64,000 nt of DNA from Pseudomonadota bacterium. GTDB taxonomy: Bacteria; Pseudomonadota; Gammaproteobacteria; Burkholderiales; Burkholderiaceae_C. Within the stretch, counting starts at the first letter, position 1, and each line of letters begins with the position of its first letter. The notes under the pieces were generated by a model. It saw nothing but the letters and a program-made list of their open reading frames with translations. It was not told the origin of the DNA and did no database searches. A program made the translations under genes and the position numbers. Positions 17,066 to 25,491 of the stretch are shown piece by piece. The stretch covers positions 1-64,000 of the forward strand of contig JAFEEF010000050.1 of assembly GCA_018241265.1 (NCBI GenBank), in the 5' to 3' direction.

Positions 17066-18079
17066 CTACTTCGCGCTCATCAGCGCCACCGTCGTGTCGA
17101 GCATGCGGTTGCTGAAGCCCCACTCGTTGTCGTACCAGCTGCTCACCTTGACGAGCCGGCCGGACACCTTCGTCAAGGTCGCGTCGTAGGTCGACGACGC
17201 CGGGTTGTGGTTGTAGTCCACGCTCACCAGCGGCGCATCGCTGTAGGCCAGGATGCCGGCGAGCGGCCCGCTCGACGACGCGGCCTTCATGATCGAGTTG
17301 ATCTCCTCGACGCTGGTGTCGCGCGCCGCGATGAACGACAGGTCGACGATCGACACGTTGATCGTCGGCACGCGCATCGCATAGCCGTCGAGCTTGCCGT
17401 TCAGCTCCGGCAACACCAGGCCGACCGCCGACGCCGCGCCGGTCTTCGTCGGGATCATGCTGTGCGTCGCGCTGCGCGCGCGCCGCAGATCCTCGTGGTA
17501 GACGTCGGTCAGCACCTGGTCGTTGGTGTAGGCGTGGATCGTCGTCATCAGCCCGCTGACGACGCCGATCGCCTGATGCAGCGGATGCACCAGCGGTGCG
17601 AGGCAGTTGGTCGTGCAGCTCGCGTTGCTGATCACGGTGTCGCTCGCCTTCAGCACGCCGTGGTTGACGCCGTAGACGACGGTCGCGTCGACGTCCTTGC
17701 CGCCGGGCGCCGAGATGATCACCTTCTTCGCGCCGCCCTTCAGGTGTGCCGACGCCTTCTCCTTCGTCGTGAAGAGGCCGGTGCACTCGAGCACGACATC
17801 GACGCCCAGTTCGCCCCACGGCAGCTCGGCCGGGTTGCGCTGCGCCAGCACGCGGATGCGATCGCCGTCGACGATCATCGAGTCGCCGTCGACGCTGACG
17901 CTGCCCGGGAACGGCCCGTGCGCGGTGTCGTACTTCGTCAGATGCGCGTTCGTCTCGGGCTTGCCGAGGTCGTTGATCGCGACGATCTGCAGGTCATGCT
18001 TCTTGCCGCCCTCGTAGTGGGCGCGCAGCACGTTGCGGCCGATGCGGCCATAGCCGTTGATCGCGACTTTGATGGTCAT
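17066..18079 (-). CDS. gapA: Glyceraldehyde-3-phosphate dehydrogenase, type I
   Basis: 337 aa. It converts glyceraldehyde 3-phosphate, NAD+ and phosphate to 1,3-bisphosphoglycerate. The NAD-binding motif [12 protein letters not shown] is at about 8-19, with Asp37 after the second Rossmann strand favouring NAD. The catalytic Cys155 lies in [13 protein letters not shown] and His182 in [10 protein letters not shown]. The C-terminus has the canonical [14 protein letters not shown]. It follows tkt in the same orientation with a 135-bp gap, a typical central-carbon pairing in Burkholderiales. Nothing is unusual. Confidence 0.97.
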   Translation of the reverse strand: MTIKVAINGYGRIGRNVLRAHYEGGKKHDLQIVAINDLGKPETNAHLTKYDTAHGPFPGSVSVDGDSMIVDGDRIRVLAQRNPAELPWGELGVDVVLECTGLFTTKEKASAHLKGGAKKVIISAPGGKDVDATVVYGVNHGVLKASDTVISNASCTTNCLAPLVHPLHQAIGVVSGLMTTIHAYTNDQVLTDVYHEDLRRARSATHSMIPTKTGAASAVGLVLPELNGKLDGYAMRVPTINVSIVDLSFIAARDTSVEEINSIMKAASSSGPLAGILAYSDAPLVSVDYNHNPASSTYDATLTKVSGRLVKVSSWYDNEWGFSNRMLDTTVALMSAK

Positions 18080-18214
18080 GGGTGGGTACTCCGGTTGGTT
18101 GCAGCAGAAAGATCACAGCAAGTCGAGCTCTCCGCACGGGACGGCCACGCTGAAGGTCTCTCCGTTAATGTAAGGCCGGTGCGGATGACCTCGATCCGGC
18201 TGGACCGCAAGCCG

Positions 18215-20233
18215 TCAGCGGTCGAGCACCGCCCGCACCGTGTCGACCACGTTCTCCACCGTGAACCCGAAGTACTTGAACAGCGCCGGCGCCGGTGCCG
18301 ATTCGCCGTAGGTGTCGATGCCGACGACCGCGGCGCAGCCGTATTTCCACCAGTAGTCGGTGACGCCCATCTCGACCGCGATGCGCGGGATGCCGGCCGG
18401 CAGCACGCCTTCCTTGTAGGCGCGCGGCTGGCGGTCGAAGACGCTGGTCGACGGCATCGAGACGATGCGCACCGCGATGCCCAGCGTCGCGAGCTGCTGC
18501 TGCGCACCGACCGCGAGCTGCACTTCCGAGCCGGTCGCGATGATCACCGCCTGCACCTTCTTCTTCAGGCCGACCCGCATGGGCTCGGCGAGCACGTAGG
18601 CGCCTTTCGCGATGCCGTCGAAGCCGTCGCGCTGCGCGTAGGGCAGGTTCTGGCGCGACAGCAACAGCGCGCTCGGCCGGGTCTTGCTCTCGATCGCCGC
18701 CGCCCAGGCGACCGCGGTCTCGGCGGTGTCGCACGGACGCCAGACGTCGAGGTTCGGGATCAGCCGCAGCGCCGCCGCATGCTCGATCGACTGGTGCGTC
18801 GGCCCGTCCTCGCCGAGCCCGATCGAGTCGTGCGTGAAGACGAAGCCGACCGGCTGCTTCATCAGCGCCGCCATGCGCAATGCATTGCGGTTGTAGTCGC
18901 TGAACGTCAGGAACGTGCCGCCATAGGGCCTCAGCCCGCCGTGCAGCTCGATACCGTTCATCACCGCGGCCATGCCGAACTCGCGCACGCCGTAGTTGAT
19001 GTGGCGGCCGCCGTTGCTCGAGCCGTCGGCTTCGAAGCGCAGCGGCGGCGTCGAGCTGGTGTTCGTCAGGTTCGAGCCGGTGAGGTCGGCGCTGCCGCCG
19101 AGCAGTTCGGGCAGCGCTTTGGTGTAGACCTCGAGCGCGATCTGGCTGGCCTTGCGGCTCGCCACCGTCTCGGCCTGGGCGGCCGCAGCCGCGAGCGTCT
19201 CGGCGACGGTCTGCTGCCAGGTGGCGGGCAGCTCGCTGGCCAGGCGCCGCATCAGTTCGGCGGCGAGCTCGGGATGCGCGGCGCGATACGCCTGCAGCCG
19301 CTCGTTCCAGGCGTCCTCGGCGGCCTGTCCGGCGGCGCGCGCGTCCCAGGCGGCGTAGACGTCCTCCGGGATCACGAACGGCTCGCTGGTCCAGCCGAGC
19401 GCCTCGCGGGTCAGCTTGACCTCGTCGGCGCCGAGCGCTTCGCCGTGCGCCTTCGCGCTGCCGGCGCGGTTCGGCGAGCCCTTGCCTATCGTCGTCTTGC
19501 AGACGATCAGGGTCGGCCGGTCGGCGCTCTGCGCTTCGGTGATCGCGGCGTCGACGGCATCGGCATCCTGGCCGTCGACGCCGGCGATGACGTGCCAGCC
19601 GTAGGCGCGGAAGCGCTCGGCGGTGTCGTCGATGAACCACGGCGTGACCTTGCCGTCGATCGAGATGCCGTTGTCGTCGTACAGCGCGGTCAGCTTCGAC
19701 AGCTTCCAGGCGCCGGCGAGCGCCGCGGCCTCGTGGCTCACGCCTTCCATCATGCAGCCGTCGCCCATGAAGACGTAGGTGCGGTGGTCGACGACGGAAT
19801 AGCCGTCGCGGTTGAACTCGTGCGCCAGCAGCTTCTCGGCCAGCGCCATGCCGACCGCGTTCGCGAAGCCCTGGCCGAGCGGGCCGGTCGTGGTCTCGAC
19901 GCCGGGCGTCAGGCCGTGCTCCGGATGGCCCGGCGTCTTGCTGTGCAGCTGGCGGAAGTTGCGCAGCTCGCTCATCGGCAGGTCGTAGCCGGTCAGGTGC
20001 AGCACGGCATACAGCATCATCGACGCGTGGCCGTTGCTGAGCACGAAGCGGTCGCGGTTCGGCCAGTGCGGGTCGGCCGGGTTGTGGTGCAGGTGCCGGC
20101 TCCACAGCGCGACCGCCATCTCGGCCATGCCCATCGGCGCGCCCGGATGGCCGGAGTTGGCTTGCTGCACGGCGTCCATCGCGAGCGCGCGGATCGCATT
20201 GGCCATCAGGGTGGTCTGGGCGGAGTTGGACAT
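18215..20233 (-). CDS. tkt: Transketolase
   Basis: 672 aa from the ATG at 20233; an upstream in-frame ATG at 20266 adds 11 residues unlike the family. Thiamine-diphosphate enzyme of the pentose phosphate and Calvin pathways. Motifs: [12 protein letters not shown] and GHASMMLYA early, the ThDP fold [18 protein letters not shown] near 155-172, the pyrimidine-domain [18 protein letters not shown], and TGSEVQLAV in the C-terminal domain. Divergent from speD across 77 bp. It lies upstream of gapA, suggesting co-regulated carbon flow. Confidence 0.97.
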   Translation of the reverse strand: MSNSAQTTLMANAIRALAMDAVQQANSGHPGAPMGMAEMAVALWSRHLHHNPADPHWPNRDRFVLSNGHASMMLYAVLHLTGYDLPMSELRNFRQLHSKTPGHPEHGLTPGVETTTGPLGQGFANAVGMALAEKLLAHEFNRDGYSVVDHRTYVFMGDGCMMEGVSHEAAALAGAWKLSKLTALYDDNGISIDGKVTPWFIDDTAERFRAYGWHVIAGVDGQDADAVDAAITEAQSADRPTLIVCKTTIGKGSPNRAGSAKAHGEALGADEVKLTREALGWTSEPFVIPEDVYAAWDARAAGQAAEDAWNERLQAYRAAHPELAAELMRRLASELPATWQQTVAETLAAAAAQAETVASRKASQIALEVYTKALPELLGGSADLTGSNLTNTSSTPPLRFEADGSSNGGRHINYGVREFGMAAVMNGIELHGGLRPYGGTFLTFSDYNRNALRMAALMKQPVGFVFTHDSIGLGEDGPTHQSIEHAAALRLIPNLDVWRPCDTAETAVAWAAAIESKTRPSALLLSRQNLPYAQRDGFDGIAKGAYVLAEPMRVGLKKKVQAVIIATGSEVQLAVGAQQQLATLGIAVRIVSMPSTSVFDRQPRAYKEGVLPAGIPRIAVEMGVTDYWWKYGCAAVVGIDTYGESAPAPALFKYFGFTVENVVDTVRAVLDR

Positions 20234-20298
20234 GCTTTCGTGGCGGCTGCGATGAGGGCTGGTCATTCTACGGATCGGGCACCGGCTGCGTCGGTACC

Positions 20299-20304
20299 GA
20301 TAAT
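20299..20304 (+). promoter_or_regulatory. -10-like element placing speD on a leaderless transcript
   Basis: GATAAT is followed by CGCGCG and then the speD ATG, leaving only six bases between the hexamer and the start codon. No Shine-Dalgarno sequence is present. This arrangement would start transcription at or next to the ATG. The same arrangement occurs before pepP and proA. No good -35 is visible. Confidence 0.35.
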
Positions 20305-20310
20305 CGCGCG

Positions 20311-20685
20311 ATGCAAGGACTGCACCTGATGGCCGAGCTGCGCGGCTGCGCGGCGCCGGCCGATGTGATGACGGATGCGCAGGCGCTGCGCGGGCACTGC
20401 CTCGCGGCCGTCGAGGCGTCCGGCCTGCATCCGGTCGGCGATCTGTTCCATCGCTTTGCCGACGCCGCGGCGACCGGTGTCACCGGCGTCGTGCTGCTCG
20501 CCGAGTCGCACCTGGCGGTGCATACCTGGCCGGAGCTCGGCGTCGTCACGCTCGACGTCTACGTCTGCAACCGCGGCAGCGACAACGCCGAGCGGGCACG
20601 CGCGCTGCTCGCGCGGCTCGAGACGCTGTTCGCGCCGGCCGATGCCGAGCGCCACGCCGTGCAGCGCGGCCGTGCCGCCGCATGA
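20311..20685 (+). CDS. speD: S-adenosylmethionine decarboxylase proenzyme (SpeH type)
   Basis: 124 aa, the short prokaryotic class. Self-cleavage at Ser66 in [14 protein letters not shown] generates the pyruvoyl cofactor; His67-type and Cys86 (DVYVCN) residues of the active site are present. It makes decarboxylated AdoMet, the aminopropyl donor for spermidine. The aminopropyltransferase that could use it is encoded 7 kb away at 27141-28700. The last four bases overlap the start of murU (ATGA), so it is translationally coupled to a cell-wall recycling gene. It lacks a ribosome binding site. Confidence 0.93.
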   Translation: MQGLHLMAELRGCAAPADVMTDAQALRGHCLAAVEASGLHPVGDLFHRFADAAATGVTGVVLLAESHLAVHTWPELGVVTLDVYVCNRGSDNAERARALLARLETLFAPADAERHAVQRGRAAA

Positions 20686-21407
20686 CGCGCGCGATCATCC
20701 TCGCGGCCGGCCGCGGCGAGCGCATGCGGCCGCTGACCGACGAGATCCCGAAGCCGCTGCTCGAGGTGCACGGCCGGCCGCTGATCGAATGGCATCTGAT
20801 CGCGCTGGCGCGTGCCGGCGTGCGCGAGGTGGTCGTCAACACCGCCTGGCTCGAGGAGCGCATCGTGGCGGCGCTCGGCGATGGCGCGCGGTTCGGCGTG
20901 GCGATCCGCTACTCGATGGAAGGGCGCGAGCACGGCGGCGCGCTCGAGACGGCCGGCGGCATCGCCACGGCCTTGCCGCTATTGGTCGATCACGCCGAAG
21001 ATCCCTTCTGGATCGTCTCGGCCGACATCTACGCGCCGGCCTTCGCCTTCGAACCGGCAGCGGTGGAGCGATACGCGGCATCGCCGGCCGATGCGCACCT
21101 GTGGCTGGTGCCGAATCCGCCGTTCCATCCGCACGGCGACTTCGGCATCGATGCCGACGGCCACGGGCTGGCCGATGCGCCCGAGGGTGCCCGCTACACG
21201 TATGCGAACTTCGCGCTCGGGCGCGCGGCGTTGGTTGCCGGCGTCACGCCCGGCACCCGCGCGGCGCTCGGCCCGCTGCTGTTCGACGGCATGCGCCGGC
21301 GGCGCATCACGGCCGAGCTGTACAGCGGTCCCTGGGACAACATCGGCACGCCCGAACAACTCGCCGCGCTGAACGCTCTGAGGCGGAGAGGCGTAGCCCG
21401 CGAGTAA
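20682..21407 (+). CDS. murU: MurU-type nucleotidyltransferase
   Basis: 241 aa. The N-terminus carries the sugar-1-phosphate nucleotidyltransferase signature LAAGRGERMRPLTDEIPKPL, then GRPLIEWHL, a metal-binding VSADIYAPAF in place of SGD, and a C-terminal GPWDNIGTPEQLAAL. Closest family: N-acetylmuramate alpha-1-phosphate uridylyltransferase, which makes UDP-MurNAc in peptidoglycan recycling. The kinase AmgK that supplies its substrate is usually adjacent but is not here. Coupled to speD by an ATGA overlap. Other UDP/ADP-sugar pyrophosphorylases cannot be fully excluded. Confidence 0.85.
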   Translation: MTRAIILAAGRGERMRPLTDEIPKPLLEVHGRPLIEWHLIALARAGVREVVVNTAWLEERIVAALGDGARFGVAIRYSMEGREHGGALETAGGIATALPLLVDHAEDPFWIVSADIYAPAFAFEPAAVERYAASPADAHLWLVPNPPFHPHGDFGIDADGHGLADAPEGARYTYANFALGRAALVAGVTPGTRAALGPLLFDGMRRRRITAELYSGPWDNIGTPEQLAALNALRRRGVARE

Positions 21408-21428
21408 GGCCGGGCCAGCCTCCGAGCC

Positions 21429-21476
21429 GAGTCGCCTGCGCTGCGCAATTGCATAGGCGCCTCGCTCCGGCGACTC
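21429..21476. repeat. 48-nt palindromic repeat unit, copy A
   Basis: Begins GAGTCGCC and ends GGCGACTC, an 8-bp inverted repeat; the interior has GCAATTGC and GGCGCC palindromes. Identical over all 48 bases to copy B 98 bp downstream, and 46/48 to the reverse complement of copy C at 55332-55379. Lies 21 bp after murU. Confidence 0.95.
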
Positions 21477-21525
21477 AGGACCTGTGAACGAAATCCTCGG
21501 CTCGGAGCGCCGAACAGGTCCTGAG
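21474..21525. repeat. Hairpin between repeat copies A and B
   Basis: CTCAGGACCTGT (21474-21485) and ACAGGTCCTGAG (21514-21525) are perfect 12-bp inverted arms around a 28-base loop. The hairpin at 55380-55433, next to copy C, occupies an equivalent place but has different, still complementary, arm sequence. Confidence 0.9.
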
Positions 21526-21526
21526 C

Positions 21527-21574
21527 GAGTCGCCTGCGCTGCGCAATTGCATAGGCGCCTCGCTCCGGCGACTC
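21527..21574. repeat. 48-nt palindromic repeat unit, copy B
   Basis: Sequence identical to copy A and in the same orientation. Read leftward its outer end supplies TGAGTCGCC, and the TGA is overlapped by the stop codon of the aldo/keto reductase gene (21573-21575). Confidence 0.95.
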
Positions 21575-22553
21575 ACTCCGCCACCGGGTCGCTGATCGCG
21601 GCGATGCGCGCCATCACGTCGGGCGTCAGTTTCTCGACGACGTCGACGGCGCCGAGGTTGGATCGCAACTGCTCGATCTTCGACGCGCCGGTGATGACGG
21701 TCGACACGCGCGGGTTCTTCGTGACCCAGGCGATCGCCAGCTGCGCGAGCGTGCAGCCGAGGTCCTTCGCGATGGCTTCCAGCGCGACGACGGCGGCGCG
21801 CCGCTTCGGATCGTCGAGGCTCTGCGCGAGCCAGCCCATCGACGGCAGCGATGCGCGGCTGCCGTCGGGGATGCCGTCCTTGTACTTGCCGGTCAGGAGC
21901 CCGCTCGCGAGCGGGCTCCAGGTCGTGAGGCCGAGCCCGAGATCCTCGTAGAGCCGTGCGTACTCCTGCTCGACGCGCTTGCGATGGAACAGGTGGTACT
22001 GCGGCTGCTCCATCACCGGCTTGTGCAGATGGTGCCGCTCGGCGATCTCCCAGGCGGCGCGGATGTCGGCAGCCGACCATTCGCTCGTGCCCCAGTAGAG
22101 CGCCTTGCCCTGGCGGATCATGTCGCTCATCGCCCAGACCGTCTCCTCGACCGGCGTCTGCGGGTCGGGCCGATGGCAATAGACGAGGTCGACGAAGTCG
22201 AGCTGCAGCCGCTTCAGCGAGCCGTCGATCGCCTGCATCAGGTACTTGCGGTTCAGCGTGTCGATGCGGTTCACCGGGCTGCCGTCGCCGGCCAGGCCCC
22301 AGTAGAACTTGGTCGAGACGACGTAGTGCAGGCGCGGCCACTTCAGCGCCTTGAACGCCTCGCCCATCACGATCTCGCTCCGGCCGGCGGCGTAGACCTC
22401 GGCGTTGTCGTAGAAGTTGATGCCGGCGTCCATCGCTGCGGCCAGCATCTCGGTGGCGGCCTTGGTGTCGACCTGGTTGTGGTAGGTCACCCATGAGCCC
22501 AGCGACAGTGCGCTGACCTTCAGGCCGCTGCGGCCCAGGCGTCGATATTCCAT
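21573..22553 (-). CDS. Aldo/keto reductase (potassium-channel beta-subunit-like)
   Basis: 326 aa from the ATG at 22553 ([21 protein letters not shown]); an upstream extension would overlap pepP's control region. NADPH-dependent TIM-barrel oxidoreductase. Catalytic tetrad: Asp in [10 protein letters not shown], Tyr in the same motif, Lys in VVSTKFYWG and His in DLVYCHRPD. The C-terminal cofactor motif [16 protein letters not shown] matches the AKR6/Kv-beta class (E. coli YghZ relatives). The substrate is unknown; likely reactive aldehydes. The stop codon is shared with the edge of repeat copy B. Divergent from pepP. Confidence 0.92.
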   Translation of the reverse strand: MEYRRLGRSGLKVSALSLGSWVTYHNQVDTKAATEMLAAAMDAGINFYDNAEVYAAGRSEIVMGEAFKALKWPRLHYVVSTKFYWGLAGDGSPVNRIDTLNRKYLMQAIDGSLKRLQLDFVDLVYCHRPDPQTPVEETVWAMSDMIRQGKALYWGTSEWSAADIRAAWEIAERHHLHKPVMEQPQYHLFHRKRVEQEYARLYEDLGLGLTTWSPLASGLLTGKYKDGIPDGSRASLPSMGWLAQSLDDPKRRAAVVALEAIAKDLGCTLAQLAIAWVTKNPRVSTVITGASKIEQLRSNLGAVDVVEKLTPDVMARIAAISDPVAE

Positions 22554-22609
22554 GTGGGGGCTTGCTCCGGATAGAGGTGGCGAGGCGCCGACGCGGGCGC
22601 GCGGAAGGC

Positions 22610-22615
22610 TACAGT
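22610..22615 (+). promoter_or_regulatory. -10-like element six bases before the pepP start
   Basis: TACAGT, then GTGCAC, then the ATG at 22622, with no Shine-Dalgarno sequence. Same geometry as the speD and proA starts, consistent with leaderless transcripts. Low certainty because the -35 region is not recognisable. Confidence 0.3.
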
Positions 22616-22621
22616 GTGCAC

Positions 22622-24013
22622 ATGAATACCTCCGTTTGCATCGAGCGCCGTCAGCGCCTCGCACGAGCCCTGCGGGACGCCGGCGGTGGCCTCGCCGTGA
22701 TCCCGACCGCGCCCGAGCGTCCGCGCAGCGGCGACAGCGATCATCCGTATCGCCACGACAGCACGTTCCACTACCTGACCGGCTTCGACGAGCCCGAGGC
22801 GTGGCTGCTGCTCGATGCGAGCGGCCGCTCGACCCTGCTGTGCCGCGAAAAGAACCCGGAGCGCGAACTCTGGGACGGCAAGCGCCTCGGCCCCGAGGCC
22901 GCGCCGTCCGCGCTCGGCGTCGACGACGCCTGCGAGGTCGGCCGGCTCGCGAGCCTGTTGCCCGAGCGGCTCGCCGACCAGCCGGCGGTGTGGTTCGCGT
23001 TCGGCATGCACGCGCAGTTGCCGGCGCTGATCGACGAGGCGCTCGCCAAGGTGCGGCAGCGCTCGCGTTCGGGCGTGGCCTGTCCCGAAGCCGAACGCGA
23101 TCTCGGCCCGCTGCTCGCCGAGATGCGTCTGCACAAGGATGCCGACGAGCTGCAGACGATGCGCCGCGCCGCGCAGATCAGTGCCGGCGCGCATGCGCGT
23201 GCGATGCGCTACTGCGCGCAGCGTTTCCGCGCGCATCCGCAGGGCAGCGTGCGCGAGTACGAGATCGAAGCCGAGCTGCTGCACGAGTTCCGCCGCCACG
23301 GCACGCAGGGGCCGGCCTACACGTCGATCGTCGCGGCCGGCGCGAACGCCTGCGTGCTGCACTACGCGGCCGCCGATGCGGAACTGCGCGCCGGCGAGCT
23401 GTGCCTGATCGATGCGGGCTGTGAACTCGACGGCTATGCGAGCGACGTGACGCGCACCTTTCCGGCCGACGGCCGCTACACGCCGGCGCAGCGCGAGCTC
23501 TACGACATCGTCGCGGCGTCGCAGGCCGCCGCCATCGATGCGACCCGTCCCGGCGCGCGCCACCGCGACGCCCACCATGCCGCCGTGCGCGTGCTCGCGC
23601 AGGGCATGCTCGACACCGGCCTGCTCGCGCGCGACCAAGTCGGCGACCTGGACGCGGTGATCGAGAGCGCCGCCTATCGCCGGTTCTACATGCACGGCAC
23701 CGGCCACTGGCTGGGCCGCGACGTGCACGACGTCGGCCTGTACCTCGCGCTCGACGAGCCGGCGGCCGAGGAGTCCGACGGCAGGGGCGGCCGCATCGTG
23801 CGCAGGCCTTCGCGGCGGCTCGAGCCCGGCATGGTCGTGACGATCGAGCCCGGCATCTACGTGCGGCCCGGCCCGGACGTGCCGGAGCGCTACTGGAACA
23901 TCGGCATTCGCATCGAAGACGACGCCGTCGTCACGCCGAGCGGCTGCGAGCTGCTGACCCGTGCGGTACCGGTGGATGCGGACCGCATCGAAGCCTTGAT
24001 GCGCGAGGGCTGA
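22622..24013 (+). CDS. pepP: Xaa-Pro aminopeptidase (aminopeptidase P)
   Basis: 463 aa from the ATG at 22622. Removes N-terminal residues before proline. The N-terminal creatinase-like domain (about 1-175) includes [11 protein letters not shown]. The pita-bread catalytic domain carries the dinuclear Mn ligands: two Asp in [19 protein letters not shown], His in [14 protein letters not shown], Glu in VTIEPGIY and Glu in IGIRIEDD. Length fits E. coli PepP. Only 2 bp separate it from the diguanylate cyclase gene, so they are likely cotranscribed. Confidence 0.95.
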   Translation: MNTSVCIERRQRLARALRDAGGGLAVIPTAPERPRSGDSDHPYRHDSTFHYLTGFDEPEAWLLLDASGRSTLLCREKNPERELWDGKRLGPEAAPSALGVDDACEVGRLASLLPERLADQPAVWFAFGMHAQLPALIDEALAKVRQRSRSGVACPEAERDLGPLLAEMRLHKDADELQTMRRAAQISAGAHARAMRYCAQRFRAHPQGSVREYEIEAELLHEFRRHGTQGPAYTSIVAAGANACVLHYAAADAELRAGELCLIDAGCELDGYASDVTRTFPADGRYTPAQRELYDIVAASQAAAIDATRPGARHRDAHHAAVRVLAQGMLDTGLLARDQVGDLDAVIESAAYRRFYMHGTGHWLGRDVHDVGLYLALDEPAAEESDGRGGRIVRRPSRRLEPGMVVTIEPGIYVRPGPDVPERYWNIGIRIEDDAVVTPSGCELLTRAVPVDADRIEALMREG

Positions 24014-24015
24014 CC

Positions 24016-25488
24016 ATGGCTTCGAACGACGTCGGCGACTTCCAGGCGATGTTCGAGCTCGCGCCGGTCTCGCTCTGGCTCGAGGACTACAGCGGGTTGA
24101 AGGCGCTGTATGCGCGCTGGCGCGCCGACGGCGTGAGCGACTTGCGCGGCTTCTTGCAGGGCGACCGTGCCCGCGTCGCCGAATGCAGCCGCGAGATCCG
24201 GCTGCTCGGCGTGAACCGGCGCACGCTCGAGCTGTTCGAGGCCGACAGCGCCGAGCAGCTCGTCGCCAACATGGACCGCGTGCTGCGCGACGACACTGCG
24301 GAGCAGCACGTCAACGAGCTCGCTGCGCTGTGGGACGGCGCGCATCGCTTCTCCGGCCAGACCGTCAACTACACGCTGTCCGGCAAGCGCCTCGACATCC
24401 AGCTCAACGCCAGCGTGCTGCCCGGTCACGAGGACGACTGGGCGCGCGTGCTCGTCGCGATCGAGGACATCAGCGACCGCGTGCGCGCCGAGCGCGCTTC
24501 GGCCCGCAGCGCCGCCTATGCGCAGGGGCTGTTCGAGCATTCGCCGGTGTCGCTCTGGGTCGAGGACTTCAGCGTCATCAAGCGGCTGATCGACGACCTG
24601 CGCGAGCGCGGCATCGAAGACTTCCGCGTCTTCACCAACGTGCATCCGGAGTTCGTCGAGCGCTGCATGCAGGAGATCCGCGTCATCGACGTCAACCGCC
24701 ACACGCTGACGATGTTCCGCGCGCCCGACAAGCCGACCTTGCTGCGCAACCTCGACCAGGTGTTTCGCGACGAGATGCGGCCGCACTTCACCGAGCAGCT
24801 CGTCGACCTGTGGAACGGCAAGCTGTTCCAGCAGCGCGAGGTCGTCAACCATAGGCTCGACGGCGAACTGCTGAACGTGCACCTGCAGTTCTCGGTGCTG
24901 CCGGGCGCCGAGGACGACTGGAGCCTGGTGCAGGTGGCACTGACCGACATCACCGCGCGCAAGAAGGCCGAGGCCTATCTCGAGTTCCTCGGCAAGCACG
25001 ACGTGCTGACGCAGCTGCGCAACCGCGGCTACTTCGAGGACGAGCTGAACCGGCTCGAGCGGCGCGGCCCGTTCCCGGTGACGGTCGTCGTGGTCGACCT
25101 CGACGGCCTCAAGCAGGTCAACGACCAGCACGGGCATGCGGTGGGCGATGCGCTGCTGCGCCGGACCGGCGAGGTGCTGGCCAAGCTCGCAGAGCGGCAG
25201 GTCTGCGCCGCGCGCATCGGCGGCGACGAGTTCGTACTGCTGATGCCTGCGGCCGACGAGGACGCGGGCCGGCAGATGATGGACCGCATCACGTCGCTGG
25301 TCGAGCTGAACAACCAGTTCTACCCGGGCGTGCCGCTCAGCCTGTCGATGGGCTGCGCGACCGCGACATCGAAGGGCGAGCGGCTCGAGAACACGGTGTC
25401 GCGCGCCGACGCGCAGATGTACGAGTCCAAGCGCATCTTCTATGCCGGGCAGCGCGACCGGCGCAATACGCAGCCGGGTACGCTGTAG
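24016..25488 (+). CDS. Diguanylate cyclase with duplicated PAS-like sensors
   Basis: 490 aa, cytoplasmic (no membrane segments). Two related N-terminal sensor modules start with FELAPVSLWLEDYS (about 14) and FEHSPVSLWVEDFS (about 173), an internal duplication of about 160 residues. The GGDEF domain follows from about 325, with LGKHDVLTQLRNRGYFEDEL and an intact active site RIGGDEFVLLMP. It makes cyclic di-GMP from two GTP. No RxxD inhibitory site is obvious upstream of GGDEF. The ligand of the sensor modules is unknown. Directly downstream of pepP. Confidence 0.92.
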   Translation: MASNDVGDFQAMFELAPVSLWLEDYSGLKALYARWRADGVSDLRGFLQGDRARVAECSREIRLLGVNRRTLELFEADSAEQLVANMDRVLRDDTAEQHVNELAALWDGAHRFSGQTVNYTLSGKRLDIQLNASVLPGHEDDWARVLVAIEDISDRVRAERASARSAAYAQGLFEHSPVSLWVEDFSVIKRLIDDLRERGIEDFRVFTNVHPEFVERCMQEIRVIDVNRHTLTMFRAPDKPTLLRNLDQVFRDEMRPHFTEQLVDLWNGKLFQQREVVNHRLDGELLNVHLQFSVLPGAEDDWSLVQVALTDITARKKAEAYLEFLGKHDVLTQLRNRGYFEDELNRLERRGPFPVTVVVVDLDGLKQVNDQHGHAVGDALLRRTGEVLAKLAERQVCAARIGGDEFVLLMPAADEDAGRQMMDRITSLVELNNQFYPGVPLSLSMGCATATSKGERLENTVSRADAQMYESKRIFYAGQRDRRNTQPGTL

Positions 25489-25491
25489 GCG

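Noticed and set aside
17207..20329. 1040-codon open frame on the + strand opposite gapA and tkt
   Set aside because: Spans two well-supported antisense genes and their intergenic region; shadow caused by third-position G+C bias.
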